Positions 1-5,967 of a stretch of DNA of 9,258 nucleotides are shown here, piece after piece. Source of the DNA: Bradyrhizobium sp. (GTDB lineage: Bacteria; Pseudomonadota; Alphaproteobacteria; Rhizobiales; Xanthobacteraceae); NCBI GenBank assembly GCA_028290165.1, contig JAQGKJ010000245.1:1-9258 (forward strand), read 5' to 3'. The position numbers were made by a program, and so were the translations under genes. Below the pieces are notes generated by a model. It saw only the letters and a list, made by a program, of their open reading frames with translations. It was not told the origin of the DNA and made no database searches. How positions within the stretch are numbered: position 1 is the first letter of the stretch; the number at the start of each line of letters is the position of its first letter.

Positions 1-1
1 C

Positions 2-439
2 CACGTGGTGCTGGCGTTGCCGTTCATCGTGGCGGGGGCGGTCATTCTGTGGAGCCAGCGCAACGCCTTCCGCGCGCTCAGCCTCGGCGAGGAGACGGCG
101 CAAAGCCTCGGTGTCGACGTCGGGCGGCTGCGGCTGATGGTGATCGCGGGCGTCGCGCTCGGGGTCGGCGGCGCGGTCGCGGTGACCGGCACCATCGGCT
201 TCATCGGCCTGGTGGCGCCGCATCTGATGCGGCCGTTGATCGGCCATGATCCGGCGCGGCTGCTGGTTCCGAGCGCGCTCACCGGCGCGGCGCTGCTGCT
301 CGCCGCCGACATCGCCGTGCGCATCATTCCATCCACCAGCGACATCAAGGTCGGCGTGCTGACCTCACTGATCGGCGTGCCGTTCTTCCTCTATCTGATC
401 AGGCGCGAACGGCGTGCGCTCGGCGGAGGCGTCGCATGA
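2..439 (+). CDS. FecCD/BtuC-family ABC importer permease, C-terminal part
   Basis: This is the C-terminal 145 or so residues of an integral membrane permease of the vitamin B12/iron-siderophore/heme importer family; the N-terminal half lies before the window. The visible part has about three to four hydrophobic segments. It contains the family motif GTIGFIGLVAPHLMR (roughly 185-230), preceded by a stretch beginning SLGEETAQSLGV, which in BtuC-type permeases precedes the cytoplasmic coupling helices that contact the ATPase. It ends with the typical DIKVGVLTSLIGVPFFLYLI segment and a short basic tail. Its stop overlaps the start of the ATPase gene in an ATGA (436-439), so translation is probably coupled. 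Membership of the family is clear. The substrate is not readable: cobalamin, siderophore or heme all fit. Confidence 0.93.
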   Translation, partial: HVVLALPFIVAGAVILWSQRNAFRALSLGEETAQSLGVDVGRLRLMVIAGVALGVGGAVAVTGTIGFIGLVAPHLMRPLIGHDPARLLVPSALTGAALLLAADIAVRIIPSTSDIKVGVLTSLIGVPFFLYLIRRERRALGGGVA

Positions 440-1215
440 CCGAAGCCTTCCTCACCGCGCAGGGCGTCAGCGTGAGATTGTCCGGCCGCACCGTGCTGAG
501 CGATGTCTCGCTGGCGCTGTCGCCGGGCCATCTGGTCGCGCTGGTGGGGCCGAACGGCGCCGGCAAGACCACGCTGCTGCGCGCCCTGGCCGGCCTGGTG
601 CCATCCGACGGCGCCATCCATGTCGGCGGCGACGCGCTGTCGGCGCTGCCGTTGCGCGAACGCGCGCGGCGCTTCGCCTATCTGCCGCAGGGCCACATCG
701 TGCACTGGCCGCTCGCGGCGCGCGATATCGTGGCGCTCGGCCGCTATCCGCATGGTGCCACCGACCCGGGGCGATTGATGCCGCGGGACAGCGAAGCGGT
801 GCTGCGGGCGATGCAGGCGGCCGACGTGGTCGAATTCAGCGCGCGCCGCGTGACCGAACTATCGGGCGGCGAGCGCAGCCGGGTCGCGCTCGCGCGCGTG
901 CTCGCAGTGGAAGCGCCTGTCATCCTCGCCGATGAGCCGACCGCCTCACTCGATCCACGCCACCAGATCGACGTGATGAAGACGCTGCGCGCAGCCGCCG
1001 ACCGGGGCACGCTGGTGATCGTGGTGACGCATGATCTCGGGCTCGCCGCGCGATTTGCGGATACCGTGCTGGTGCTGTCCGAAGGCCGCCTGGTGTCGCA
1101 GGGCGCGCCGTCGGACGCGCTGTCGGAGCAGGTCATGGCCGAGGTATTCCGGATCAGCGCCTATCGCGCGGAATATCGCCGCGAGGCCGTGATCGTGCCA
1201 TGGGCGGAGATCTGA
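436..1215 (+). CDS. ABC importer ATP-binding protein (FecE/BtuD/HmuV class)
   Basis: This complete 259-residue nucleotide-binding subunit should power uptake through the permease encoded just upstream. All the ATPase motifs are present: Walker A GPNGAGKTT (residues 38-46), a Q-loop glutamine at 85, the signature LSGGE (142-146), Walker B VILADE (162-167) followed by the D-loop SLDP, and the switch histidine in THD (198-200). The length is usual for FecE/BtuD-type ATPases. The ATG start lies in an ATGA overlap with the permease stop. The TGA stop overlaps the ATG of the substrate-binding protein gene (TGATG, 1213-1217). These overlaps support a single coupled operon whose promoter lies before the window. 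Substrate specificity cannot be told from the ATPase. Confidence 0.95.
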   Translation: MTEAFLTAQGVSVRLSGRTVLSDVSLALSPGHLVALVGPNGAGKTTLLRALAGLVPSDGAIHVGGDALSALPLRERARRFAYLPQGHIVHWPLAARDIVALGRYPHGATDPGRLMPRDSEAVLRAMQAADVVEFSARRVTELSGGERSRVALARVLAVEAPVILADEPTASLDPRHQIDVMKTLRAAADRGTLVIVVTHDLGLAARFADTVLVLSEGRLVSQGAPSDALSEQVMAEVFRISAYRAEYRREAVIVPWAEI

Positions 1216-2075
1216 TGAACAGCCGCGTCGGATTTGCATGGCGATCGGCCGCCCTCGCGGCGCTTGCGATGCTCGGCGGAGCATTGTTTGCGCCCGCACA
1301 GGCGGCCGGCCTGCCGCGCATCGCCTCGATGAACGTCTGCACCGATCAACTGCTGGTGCAACTCGCCGATCCCGGACAAATCCTCGGGCTCAGCCGGTTT
1401 TCGCGCGACGCCTGGCAATCCTTTGTCGCCGACGACGCGCGCCGCTATCCGGCGCTGTCGGGCGGCGCCGAGGATATTCTGGTGCTCAAGCCCGACATCG
1501 TGGTGGCGAGCCTGTTCGACAAGCGCTCCACGCGCGAGCTTCTGAAAGAGAACGGGCTTCGGCTCGCCGAACTCGCGGTGCCGCGCAACCTCGACGAAGT
1601 GAAGGCGCAAATCCGCCGGATGGGCGAGATCACCGGGCACCCCGATCGCGCGGTGCCGGCAATCGCCCGGCTCGATGCGGCGATCGCGCGGGCCCGTCGG
1701 GCCGTGGTGGAAAAGCATTATCGGGTGCTGCCACTGTCCCGGCGCGGCTTCGTGGCCGGCAGCGACAGCCTGGTCAGTTCGCTCCTCACCGAGACCGGGC
1801 TGCTCAATGCGGCCGGCGATATCGGCGTCGCCGCTGGCGGTTTTGCTTCGCTCGAGGCGATCGTCAGCGGAAGGCCGGATTTTCTTCTGGTGTCGGACGC
1901 CGGCGACCGCGCCGAGGATGAGGGCCGCGCGTTCCTGCTGCACCCCGCGCTCGAGCGTTTCTACCCCTCGCAAAAACGCATCGTCATTCCGGAACGGCTG
2001 ACCGTGTGCGGCGGCGTGATGCTCGCCGACGCGCTGGATTTGCTGGTGAGCGAACTGCGGCGGGTGGAGCGGTAG
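1215..2075 (+). CDS. BtuF-like periplasmic substrate-binding protein of the B12/siderophore ABC importer
   Basis: This is a 286-residue exported protein of the class III (helical backbone) solute-binding family that includes BtuF and FhuD. A Sec signal peptide covers about residues 1-30 with a likely AQA cleavage site; there is no lipobox cysteine. The mature protein starts with the strand PRIASMNVCTDQLL and has the family features LGLSRFS and an ILVLKPDIVVAS strand, then a long linking helix (about 125-165) and a C-terminal lobe. Cysteines 42 and 265 are the only two in the mature protein and might form a disulfide. The ATG at 1215 is chosen over the ATG at 1200 because GGAG (1206-1209) sits five bases upstream and it overlaps the ATPase stop. 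It is the last gene of its operon. Cobalamin is my best guess for the ligand, at low confidence. Confidence 0.9.
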   Translation: MNSRVGFAWRSAALAALAMLGGALFAPAQAAGLPRIASMNVCTDQLLVQLADPGQILGLSRFSRDAWQSFVADDARRYPALSGGAEDILVLKPDIVVASLFDKRSTRELLKENGLRLAELAVPRNLDEVKAQIRRMGEITGHPDRAVPAIARLDAAIARARRAVVEKHYRVLPLSRRGFVAGSDSLVSSLLTETGLLNAAGDIGVAAGGFASLEAIVSGRPDFLLVSDAGDRAEDEGRAFLLHPALERFYPSQKRIVIPERLTVCGGVMLADALDLLVSELRRVER

Positions 2076-2083
2076 AACCTTCC

Positions 2084-2111
2084 GTCGTCCCTGCGAAAGC
2101 AGGGACCCATA
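2084..2111 (+). repeat. Left arm of 28-bp inverted repeat; hairpin with GAAA loop
   Basis: The 28 bases are the exact reverse complement of 2179-2206. Inside the arm, GTCCCTGC (2087-2094) and GCAGGGAC (2099-2106) form a perfect 8-bp stem closed by a GAAA tetraloop (2095-2098), a very stable GNRA-type loop in RNA. It begins nine bases after the stop of the substrate-binding protein gene. From memory, similar sequences (CGTCCCTGC ... GCAGGGACCCAT) recur between genes in Bradyrhizobium-type genomes, so I read it as a dispersed REP/MITE-type palindrome. The copy number cannot be judged from one window. Confidence 0.85.
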
Positions 2112-2178
2112 ACCACCGGCGTCAATGATTTTACAGGTTGCTGGTCGTTCTTTCTTTTCCACGACAGAGGTCACGGAG

Positions 2179-2206
2179 TATGGGTCCCTGCTTTCGCAGG
2201 GACGAC
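2179..2206 (-). repeat. Right arm of 28-bp inverted repeat; hairpin with TTTC/GAAA loop
   Basis: This is the exact inverted copy of 2084-2111. The 8-bp stem GTCCCTGC (2184-2191)/GCAGGGAC (2196-2203) encloses TTTC, which reads as a GAAA loop in minus-strand RNA. It lies 19 bases downstream of the stop of the minus-strand dioxygenase-rhodanese gene, so each convergent transcript meets a GAAA hairpin soon after its last stop codon. The two arms could also pair with each other into a 28-bp stem around a 67-base loop. Confidence 0.85.
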
Positions 2207-2225
2207 CATATCAGAGCAACCGAGC

Positions 2226-3266
2226 TCACCCCGTCAGCACCGGGCCGCCGGCTTTCTTCCAGGCGTCGATGCCGCCGGCGATATGGGCGGTGTTGGCGAG
2301 GCCCGCCTCCTTGGCGGCCGCGACCGCCATCGCCGAGCGCTCGCCGAAGGCGCAGAAGAACACGATGCGCCGTCCGGTCGCAGCCGCCACCTCGCGCAAC
2401 ATGCCGCCGGGCTGCAGGCTTTCGCCGATCGTGGGGTAGGGCGTGTGCAGCGCGCCCGGCAGCGTGCCGTGCTTGGCGCGCTCGCTGTTCTCCCTGAGAT
2501 CGACCAGCAAGATATCGGGCCGGCCGAGGCTCTCTATACCCTCGCGCGCGGTGAACGACAGTCCCTGTTTGGCCAGATCGTCCTGATGCAGGCCGACATG
2601 CATGTTCGCCGGCAAAACGACATCCATCATCTTCGGGTTCGGCAGGTTCAGATTTCCCATCAGCTCGACATATTCGTCGACCGAGCGCACCTGCAGCCGA
2701 GGATTGAAGCGCTTCTCCTCGCCGATGGTAGAGACGGTGTCGCCTTTGTAGTCATGGGCGGGAAATACCATGGTCTCGTCGGGCAGCTTCAGCAGCCGGC
2801 CGAAAATGGAATCATATTGCGCCCGCGCGCTGCCGTTCTGGAAATCGGTGCGGCCGGTGCCGCGGATCAGCAGCGTGTCGCCGGTAAACACCCGATCGCC
2901 CATCAGGTAGCTGTAGGAATCGTCGGTATGGCCGGGCGTGTACATCACGTCGAGGCTAAGACCCTCGATCGTCACCTTGTCGCCCTCGGCGACCCGCATC
3001 GCCACCACGTCGGCCTTGCTCTGCTCGCCCATGATGGTGACGCAGTGGGTGCGGTCGCGCAGTTCGCCGAGCCCGGTGACATGGTCGGCGTGCAGATGGG
3101 TGTCGACCGCCTTGACCAGTTTTAGATCCAGCTCGCGCAGCAACTGGCAGTAGCGATCGACTTTCTCCAGCACGGGATCGAGGATCAGCGCCTCGCCGCC
3201 GGCGCGGCTGGCCAGGAGATAGCTGTAGGTTCCCGAAACGCTGTCGAATAGCTGTCGAAAGATCAT
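2226..3266 (-). CDS. Persulfide dioxygenase (ETHE1-like metallo-beta-lactamase) fused to a rhodanese domain
   Basis: This 346-residue protein has two domains. Residues 1 to about 230 are a metallo-beta-lactamase fold of the ETHE1/persulfide dioxygenase type, with THLHADH (56-62), the metal-ligand His113 in PGH, Asp130 in GD, His171 in PAH, and the subfamily motif GRTDFQNG (138-145). Residues from about 245 to the end are a rhodanese domain with VDLRE near 255-259 and the active-site loop CAFGERS starting at Cys305. ETHE1 enzymes use Fe(II) and O2 to oxidise glutathione persulfide to sulfite, and rhodanese domains move sulfane sulfur, so the fusion could couple transfer with oxidation. There is no signal peptide, so it should be cytoplasmic. 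The ATG overlaps the stop of a 28-codon ORF in ATGA, with GGAAGG six bases upstream. It is the last gene of the Sox operon. The fold is certain; the exact substrate is inferred. Confidence 0.92.
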   Translation of the reverse strand: MIFRQLFDSVSGTYSYLLASRAGGEALILDPVLEKVDRYCQLLRELDLKLVKAVDTHLHADHVTGLGELRDRTHCVTIMGEQSKADVVAMRVAEGDKVTIEGLSLDVMYTPGHTDDSYSYLMGDRVFTGDTLLIRGTGRTDFQNGSARAQYDSIFGRLLKLPDETMVFPAHDYKGDTVSTIGEEKRFNPRLQVRSVDEYVELMGNLNLPNPKMMDVVLPANMHVGLHQDDLAKQGLSFTAREGIESLGRPDILLVDLRENSERAKHGTLPGALHTPYPTIGESLQPGGMLREVAAATGRRIVFFCAFGERSAMAVAAAKEAGLANTAHIAGGIDAWKKAGGPVLTG

Positions 3267-3349
3267 GGTGTGCCTTCCGCCATGGCGGTTGAAACCAGTG
3301 CAATCGACAGCAAGGCAACGGTCGCTAAATGACGAAGAAATCCGCGCAT
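3263..3349 (-). CDS. 28-residue small ORF consisting almost only of a signal peptide
   Basis: This short ORF lies between the dsrE-like and persulfide dioxygenase genes. The strong ribosome-binding site GAGGAG (3359-3364) lies nine bases before its ATG and overlaps the dsrE-like stop. Its TGA overlaps the dioxygenase ATG (ATGA). The product starts MRGFLRHLATVALLSIALVS and ends TAMAEGTP: a positive N-region, a hydrophobic core and an AMA signal-peptidase-like site with only four residues beyond. It is not a prefix of the dioxygenase, being in another frame. It might be a small membrane or secreted peptide, a coupling leader for the downstream gene, or the remnant of a secreted-protein gene deleted down to its signal sequence. 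I recognise no family. Confidence 0.55.
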   Translation of the reverse strand: MRGFLRHLATVALLSIALVSTAMAEGTP

Positions 3350-3362
3350 GACAAAATACTCC

Positions 3363-3845
3363 TCAAGGCCGAACCAATGTATAGCCGTTTTCGGTCAATG
3401 ACAGGATTTGCCCGACGCCGACCTGGACCGGGATAGCTACCGGGATGATATCCGGCCGCTTGCCGGTTTCGCGCTCGATGGTATCGACGGTGTTCAGGCA
3501 GACGTCGAAGCGGACGCCTTGCGCCACCAGGCTTTCGACCAGCTTGCGGTTGGCATTTTCGGGCCGCAGCAGATCGATGCCCGGGCCGAAGGTCACCACC
3601 TCGATCGCGACCTTGTCGGGATCGTAGGCCTTCAGCAGGTTGTAGGCGACGCTGATCACGAGGTTTTGCGTCTTCGGATCGCTGTCCGAGAGTTGCAACA
3701 CGATGCGGTGTTCGGCAAACGGCTTGTCCGGTAGCGGCGCCTGCTCGGCGCGGGCGGACGCAGCCGGTGCTGCCATCAAAGCGGCGGCCACGCATCTACC
3801 AAGCGTGCGCAAAATCGACCGTCGATATGTCGAAAACTGCCTCAT
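3363..3845 (-). CDS. Exported DsrE-family protein in the sox operon
   Basis: This 160-residue protein has an N-terminal signal peptide (basic start RQFSTYRRSILR, then a short hydrophobic stretch, with cleavage likely after ARA at 31-33), so the mature part should be periplasmic. Residues 46-160 fit the DsrE/DsrF-like fold: a HRIVLQLSD first strand, a helix NLVISVAYNLL, a second strand IEVVTFGPGIDLL with the FGPG turn typical of COG1416-type DsrE proteins, and the strand VRFDVCLNT with Cys116, the only cysteine of the mature protein. DsrE/TusD proteins carry sulfane sulfur on a cysteine. Whether Cys116 is equivalent is inference. The ATG overlaps the soxB stop (ATGA, 3842-3845), so it is coupled to soxB, and the reading that extends to 3989 is not favoured. 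A role in periplasmic sulfur binding or delivery is plausible but unproven. Confidence 0.85.
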   Translation of the reverse strand: MRQFSTYRRSILRTLGRCVAAALMAAPAASARAEQAPLPDKPFAEHRIVLQLSDSDPKTQNLVISVAYNLLKAYDPDKVAIEVVTFGPGIDLLRPENANRKLVESLVAQGVRFDVCLNTVDTIERETGKRPDIIPVAIPVQVGVGQILSLTENGYTLVRP

Positions 3846-5590
3846 CCCTGTCCCGCAATGCCTGGATTGTCGTCGACGCCCCTCAACGTCACGCCCGTAC
3901 CGCGCTGATCGCGCGGCGTCCCGGAACGCAAATGCTTGCCGAGAACATCCCACACCGGCGTACCCTTCTGCTCGTTGACCGACGCCCATCCCGCCACCTT
4001 GTAACTCCTGGCCGCATCGAGGGTGCGGCCGTTGTCGAGTTTCAGGTCGGAAATCCGGCGCCCGACGCTTTCCGTGGGCGTACAGGTATAGGCAAAACCG
4101 CCGACTCGGACCATGTCGCCGCCCTGCTGATGATAGGGATCTGCGTTGAACAGATTGTCGCAGACGTCTTCAAGGACGTCCTTGATCTGGCCGCCGGTCA
4201 TGTTCTGCACGTAGCTTTCGGGATAGGTGATGGCGGTCTCGGTCAGCACGTCTTCTATAGTGACCGGCTGGCCCGGCAATACGCTGGAGCCCCAGCGAAA
4301 GCCCGGCGACAGCGCGATCTCGGCGTCGAATTCGCTGCACAGCGCGTCGCAGATCAATTGATCGACGGTGCCGCCGAAATTGCCGCGGCGATAGAGCAGG
4401 CGATCGGCGGTTACGATCTTCTCGGCATAAGCCGCGGCATGGGCACCGCGCATCTTGTCGATCAGCGCCGCCATCGCCGCATCGGGTTTAAGCAATTCCG
4501 AGAACACCGGCAGCAATCGATAGCGCGCATCGGCCACCCGGCCTTTTGTAATCTCGAGATCGAGCACGCCCAGGAATTTTCCGCTCGAGCCCGCATTGGT
4601 GACGAGCGTGGCGCCGCCGGCATTGGCCACGGGGATCGGCTGCGGCACGGCGTCATGGGTGTGGCCGCCGAGGATCACGTCGATGCCCGAGACGCGGCTT
4701 GCGAGTTTCAAATCGACGTCCATGCCGTTATGCGACAGCAGCAGGACCGCATCGACCTTGTCGTTGGTTCGCAAGCCATTGACCAGTTTCTGCAACTCGT
4801 CGTCACGAATCCCGAACGTCCAGTCCGGCGTGAAGCGTTTGGGGTGCGCGATCGGCACATAGGGAAAGGCCTGCCCGATCACGGCGACACGATAGCCGCC
4901 GATCTCCTTGATCATGGCGGGCTTGAACACGCGTCCCGAGGCGGGATCGAAGGCTTTGGCGTCGTTGAACGCGGCTTCTTCGGTGAGATAAACATTCTGC
5001 GCCAGGAATTCGCCCTTGAAGCGCTCGAGGTTGCTGCGCAGCGCCTTCTCGCCATAGGTGAATTCCCAGTGCCCGGTCATCGCCTCGATGCCCAGCAAAT
5101 TCGCGGCCTCGACCATGTCGGCGCCCTGCATGGCGTTGGCAAGTCCTGTACCCTGCCACAGATCGCCGCCATCGAGCAGCAGCGAGCGCTCGGGCCCGGC
5201 ATCGCTGCGCATGCGATCGATCAAGGTTTTAAGATGCGCGAAGCCGCCGAGCTTGCCGAAGCGGGCGGCGGATTTCTCGAAATCCAGATACGTGAAGGCA
5301 TAGGCGTCGGCGCTGTCCGGCCTGATGCCGAAGCGGTCGAGAAAGGCGCGGCCGACCAGGTGCGGCGGCCTTCCGGCCATCGCACCGATCCCGAGGTTGA
5401 CGCTGGGTTCGCGGAAATAGACCGGCAACAGCTGCGCATGCGTGTCGGTCATGTGCAGGACGCGCGCATTGCCGAAGCGTTCGAACTCGTAGACGCTCGG
5501 GTTTTCGGCGCTGCGCGCGAACCGCGGCAGCGCCGCTGCCAGCGTGGCAGCGCCCGTGAGTTTGAGAAAATTGCGGCGGCGGATGGTCAT
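3842..5590 (-). CDS. soxB: SoxB thiosulfohydrolase (S-sulfosulfanyl-cysteine sulfohydrolase)
   Basis: SoxB hydrolyses the terminal sulfonate from thiosulfate-loaded SoxY in the periplasm, releasing sulfate. The 582-residue protein begins with a twin-arginine signal (RRRNFLKLTGAA, residues 4-15; cleavage near residue 28), so it is probably exported folded by Tat. The metallophosphoesterase/5'-nucleotidase core has DTHAQL (49-54), GGDLWQGTG (141-149), the SoxB hallmark GHWEFTYG (173-180), SHNGMD (286-291) and GGHTHD (308-313), which supply the dinuclear metal site. A 5'-nucleotidase-type C-terminal domain follows. The ATG at 5590 is chosen because GGAG lies just upstream and the Tat motif then sits at the N-terminus; a TTG at 5611 would add seven residues. 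The stop overlaps the dsrE-like start. Confidence 0.97.
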   Translation of the reverse strand: MTIRRRNFLKLTGAATLAAALPRFARSAENPSVYEFERFGNARVLHMTDTHAQLLPVYFREPSVNLGIGAMAGRPPHLVGRAFLDRFGIRPDSADAYAFTYLDFEKSAARFGKLGGFAHLKTLIDRMRSDAGPERSLLLDGGDLWQGTGLANAMQGADMVEAANLLGIEAMTGHWEFTYGEKALRSNLERFKGEFLAQNVYLTEEAAFNDAKAFDPASGRVFKPAMIKEIGGYRVAVIGQAFPYVPIAHPKRFTPDWTFGIRDDELQKLVNGLRTNDKVDAVLLLSHNGMDVDLKLASRVSGIDVILGGHTHDAVPQPIPVANAGGATLVTNAGSSGKFLGVLDLEITKGRVADARYRLLPVFSELLKPDAAMAALIDKMRGAHAAAYAEKIVTADRLLYRRGNFGGTVDQLICDALCSEFDAEIALSPGFRWGSSVLPGQPVTIEDVLTETAITYPESYVQNMTGGQIKDVLEDVCDNLFNADPYHQQGGDMVRVGGFAYTCTPTESVGRRISDLKLDNGRTLDAARSYKVAGWASVNEQKGTPVWDVLGKHLRSGTPRDQRGTGVTLRGVDDNPGIAGQG

Positions 5591-5610
5591 GCGAAGTCTC
5601 CGCGCCTCCA

Positions 5611-5644
5611 AAAAGGGCCTAACAAGAGGGCTTAAAGAGGGCTT
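5611..5644. repeat. Short tandem-like repeat between soxK-like gene and soxB
   Basis: AAGAGGGCTT occurs exactly at 5624-5633 and again at 5635-5644 (11-base period), with a looser copy AAAAGGGCCT at 5611-5620. It fills most of the 53-base gap between the soxK-like stop and the soxB ATG. It forms no obvious hairpin. It may be chance slippage or a binding site; nothing shows function. Confidence 0.35.
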
Positions 5645-5967
5645 TAGCGTATTTCGAGCGCCTTCCAGGCCTCTTTTTCGCTTGTGGCCTGGTAGATCGA
5701 AGCTTTTGCCAGCGCCTCGGCTTCCTTCGACGACGCAACCGCCGCGTCGAAGTCACCCTTGTCGGCGGCTTTTTTCGCATCCGCCAACGCCGCGGCCGTC
5801 ACGGTCCATTGATTGCGCAAGGCGCCTGCTTCCTTGTTGGCGGCTTCGGCCGCGGCATAGGCCGCCTTGAAATCGGCCTCGGAACTCGCCGCCAGCACTG
5901 ACGTCGAGGCTGCGATCACGAGCGCCAATGACAGCGAGAAGACGGAAGTGCGCATCTTGTTGCTCAT
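5644..5967 (-). CDS. soxK: SoxXA-binding protein (SoxK/SAXB-like)
   Basis: This 107-residue secreted protein has a signal peptide of about 27 residues ending VLAA. The mature part is short, lysine- and alanine-rich and mostly helical, with repeated A-E/D-K spacing (for example AAYAAAEAANKEAGALRNQW) and ends with GDFDAAVASSKEAEALAKAS and EKEAWK. That composition and the position immediately after soxA match the small SoxAX-binding proteins (SoxK/SAXB), which associate with and stimulate SoxXA in several sulfur oxidisers. It has no cysteine and no heme motif. The ATG overlaps the soxA TGA (ATGA, 5964-5967), with GGAG just upstream, so it is translated together with SoxA. The assignment rests on context and general character, because the family is poorly conserved. 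Confidence 0.8.
   Translation of the reverse strand: MSNKMRTSVFSLSLALVIAASTSVLAASSEADFKAAYAAAEAANKEAGALRNQWTVTAAALADAKKAADKGDFDAAVASSKEAEALAKASIYQATSEKEAWKALEIR

Larger units (their letters stand above)
2076..2225. other. Intergenic region between convergent operons
   Basis: These 150 bases separate the stop of the substrate-binding protein gene (plus strand) from the stop of the persulfide dioxygenase-rhodanese gene (minus strand). They hold a perfect 28-bp inverted repeat (2084-2111 and 2179-2206) around a 67-base spacer, which includes a pyrimidine-rich run at about 2148-2160. No convincing coding region was seen. Transcripts from both sides must end here or run into each other. The hairpins could act as bidirectional terminators or RNA-stabilising elements, but neither is directly followed by a T-tract, so canonical intrinsic termination is not shown. 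Confidence 0.7.

Noticed and set aside
104..136. Residues 104-136 of SoxA considered as a second heme site
   Set aside because: Neither cysteine is part of a CxxCH motif, so no covalent c-type heme can be claimed there. (Positions given here are residues, within the gene at 5964-6824.)
1200..1214. Upstream ATG adding five residues to the substrate-binding protein
   Set aside because: The ATG at 1215 has GGAG at the right spacing and gives a clean signal peptide; the ATG at 1200 would place that ribosome-binding site inside the coding sequence.
1161..2174. A 337-codon minus-strand open frame opposite the substrate-binding protein gene
   Set aside because: It runs through the inverted repeat and lies antisense to a well-supported exported binding protein; its translation is Arg/His/Gln-rich and unlike any family I know.
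2084..2206. CRISPR-like repeat pair
   Set aside because: There are only two copies and they are inverted, not direct, so this is a palindromic element and not an array.
2283..3125. A 280-codon plus-strand open frame opposite the persulfide dioxygenase-rhodanese gene
   Set aside because: It is a shadow of the real gene with no recognisable motif; the minus-strand protein has all the metal and rhodanese active-site residues.
5591..5611. TTG start adding seven residues to SoxB
   Set aside because: The ATG at 5590 has a GGAG site just upstream and places the twin-arginine motif at the usual position.
3767..5635. A 622-codon open frame on the plus strand, antisense to soxB and the start of the dsrE-like gene
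   Set aside because: Long antisense open frames are common opposite high-GC genes. This one mirrors soxB codons, has a composition rich in His/Gln/Ala/Ile without any recognisable domain, and the minus strand encodes an unmistakable SoxB.
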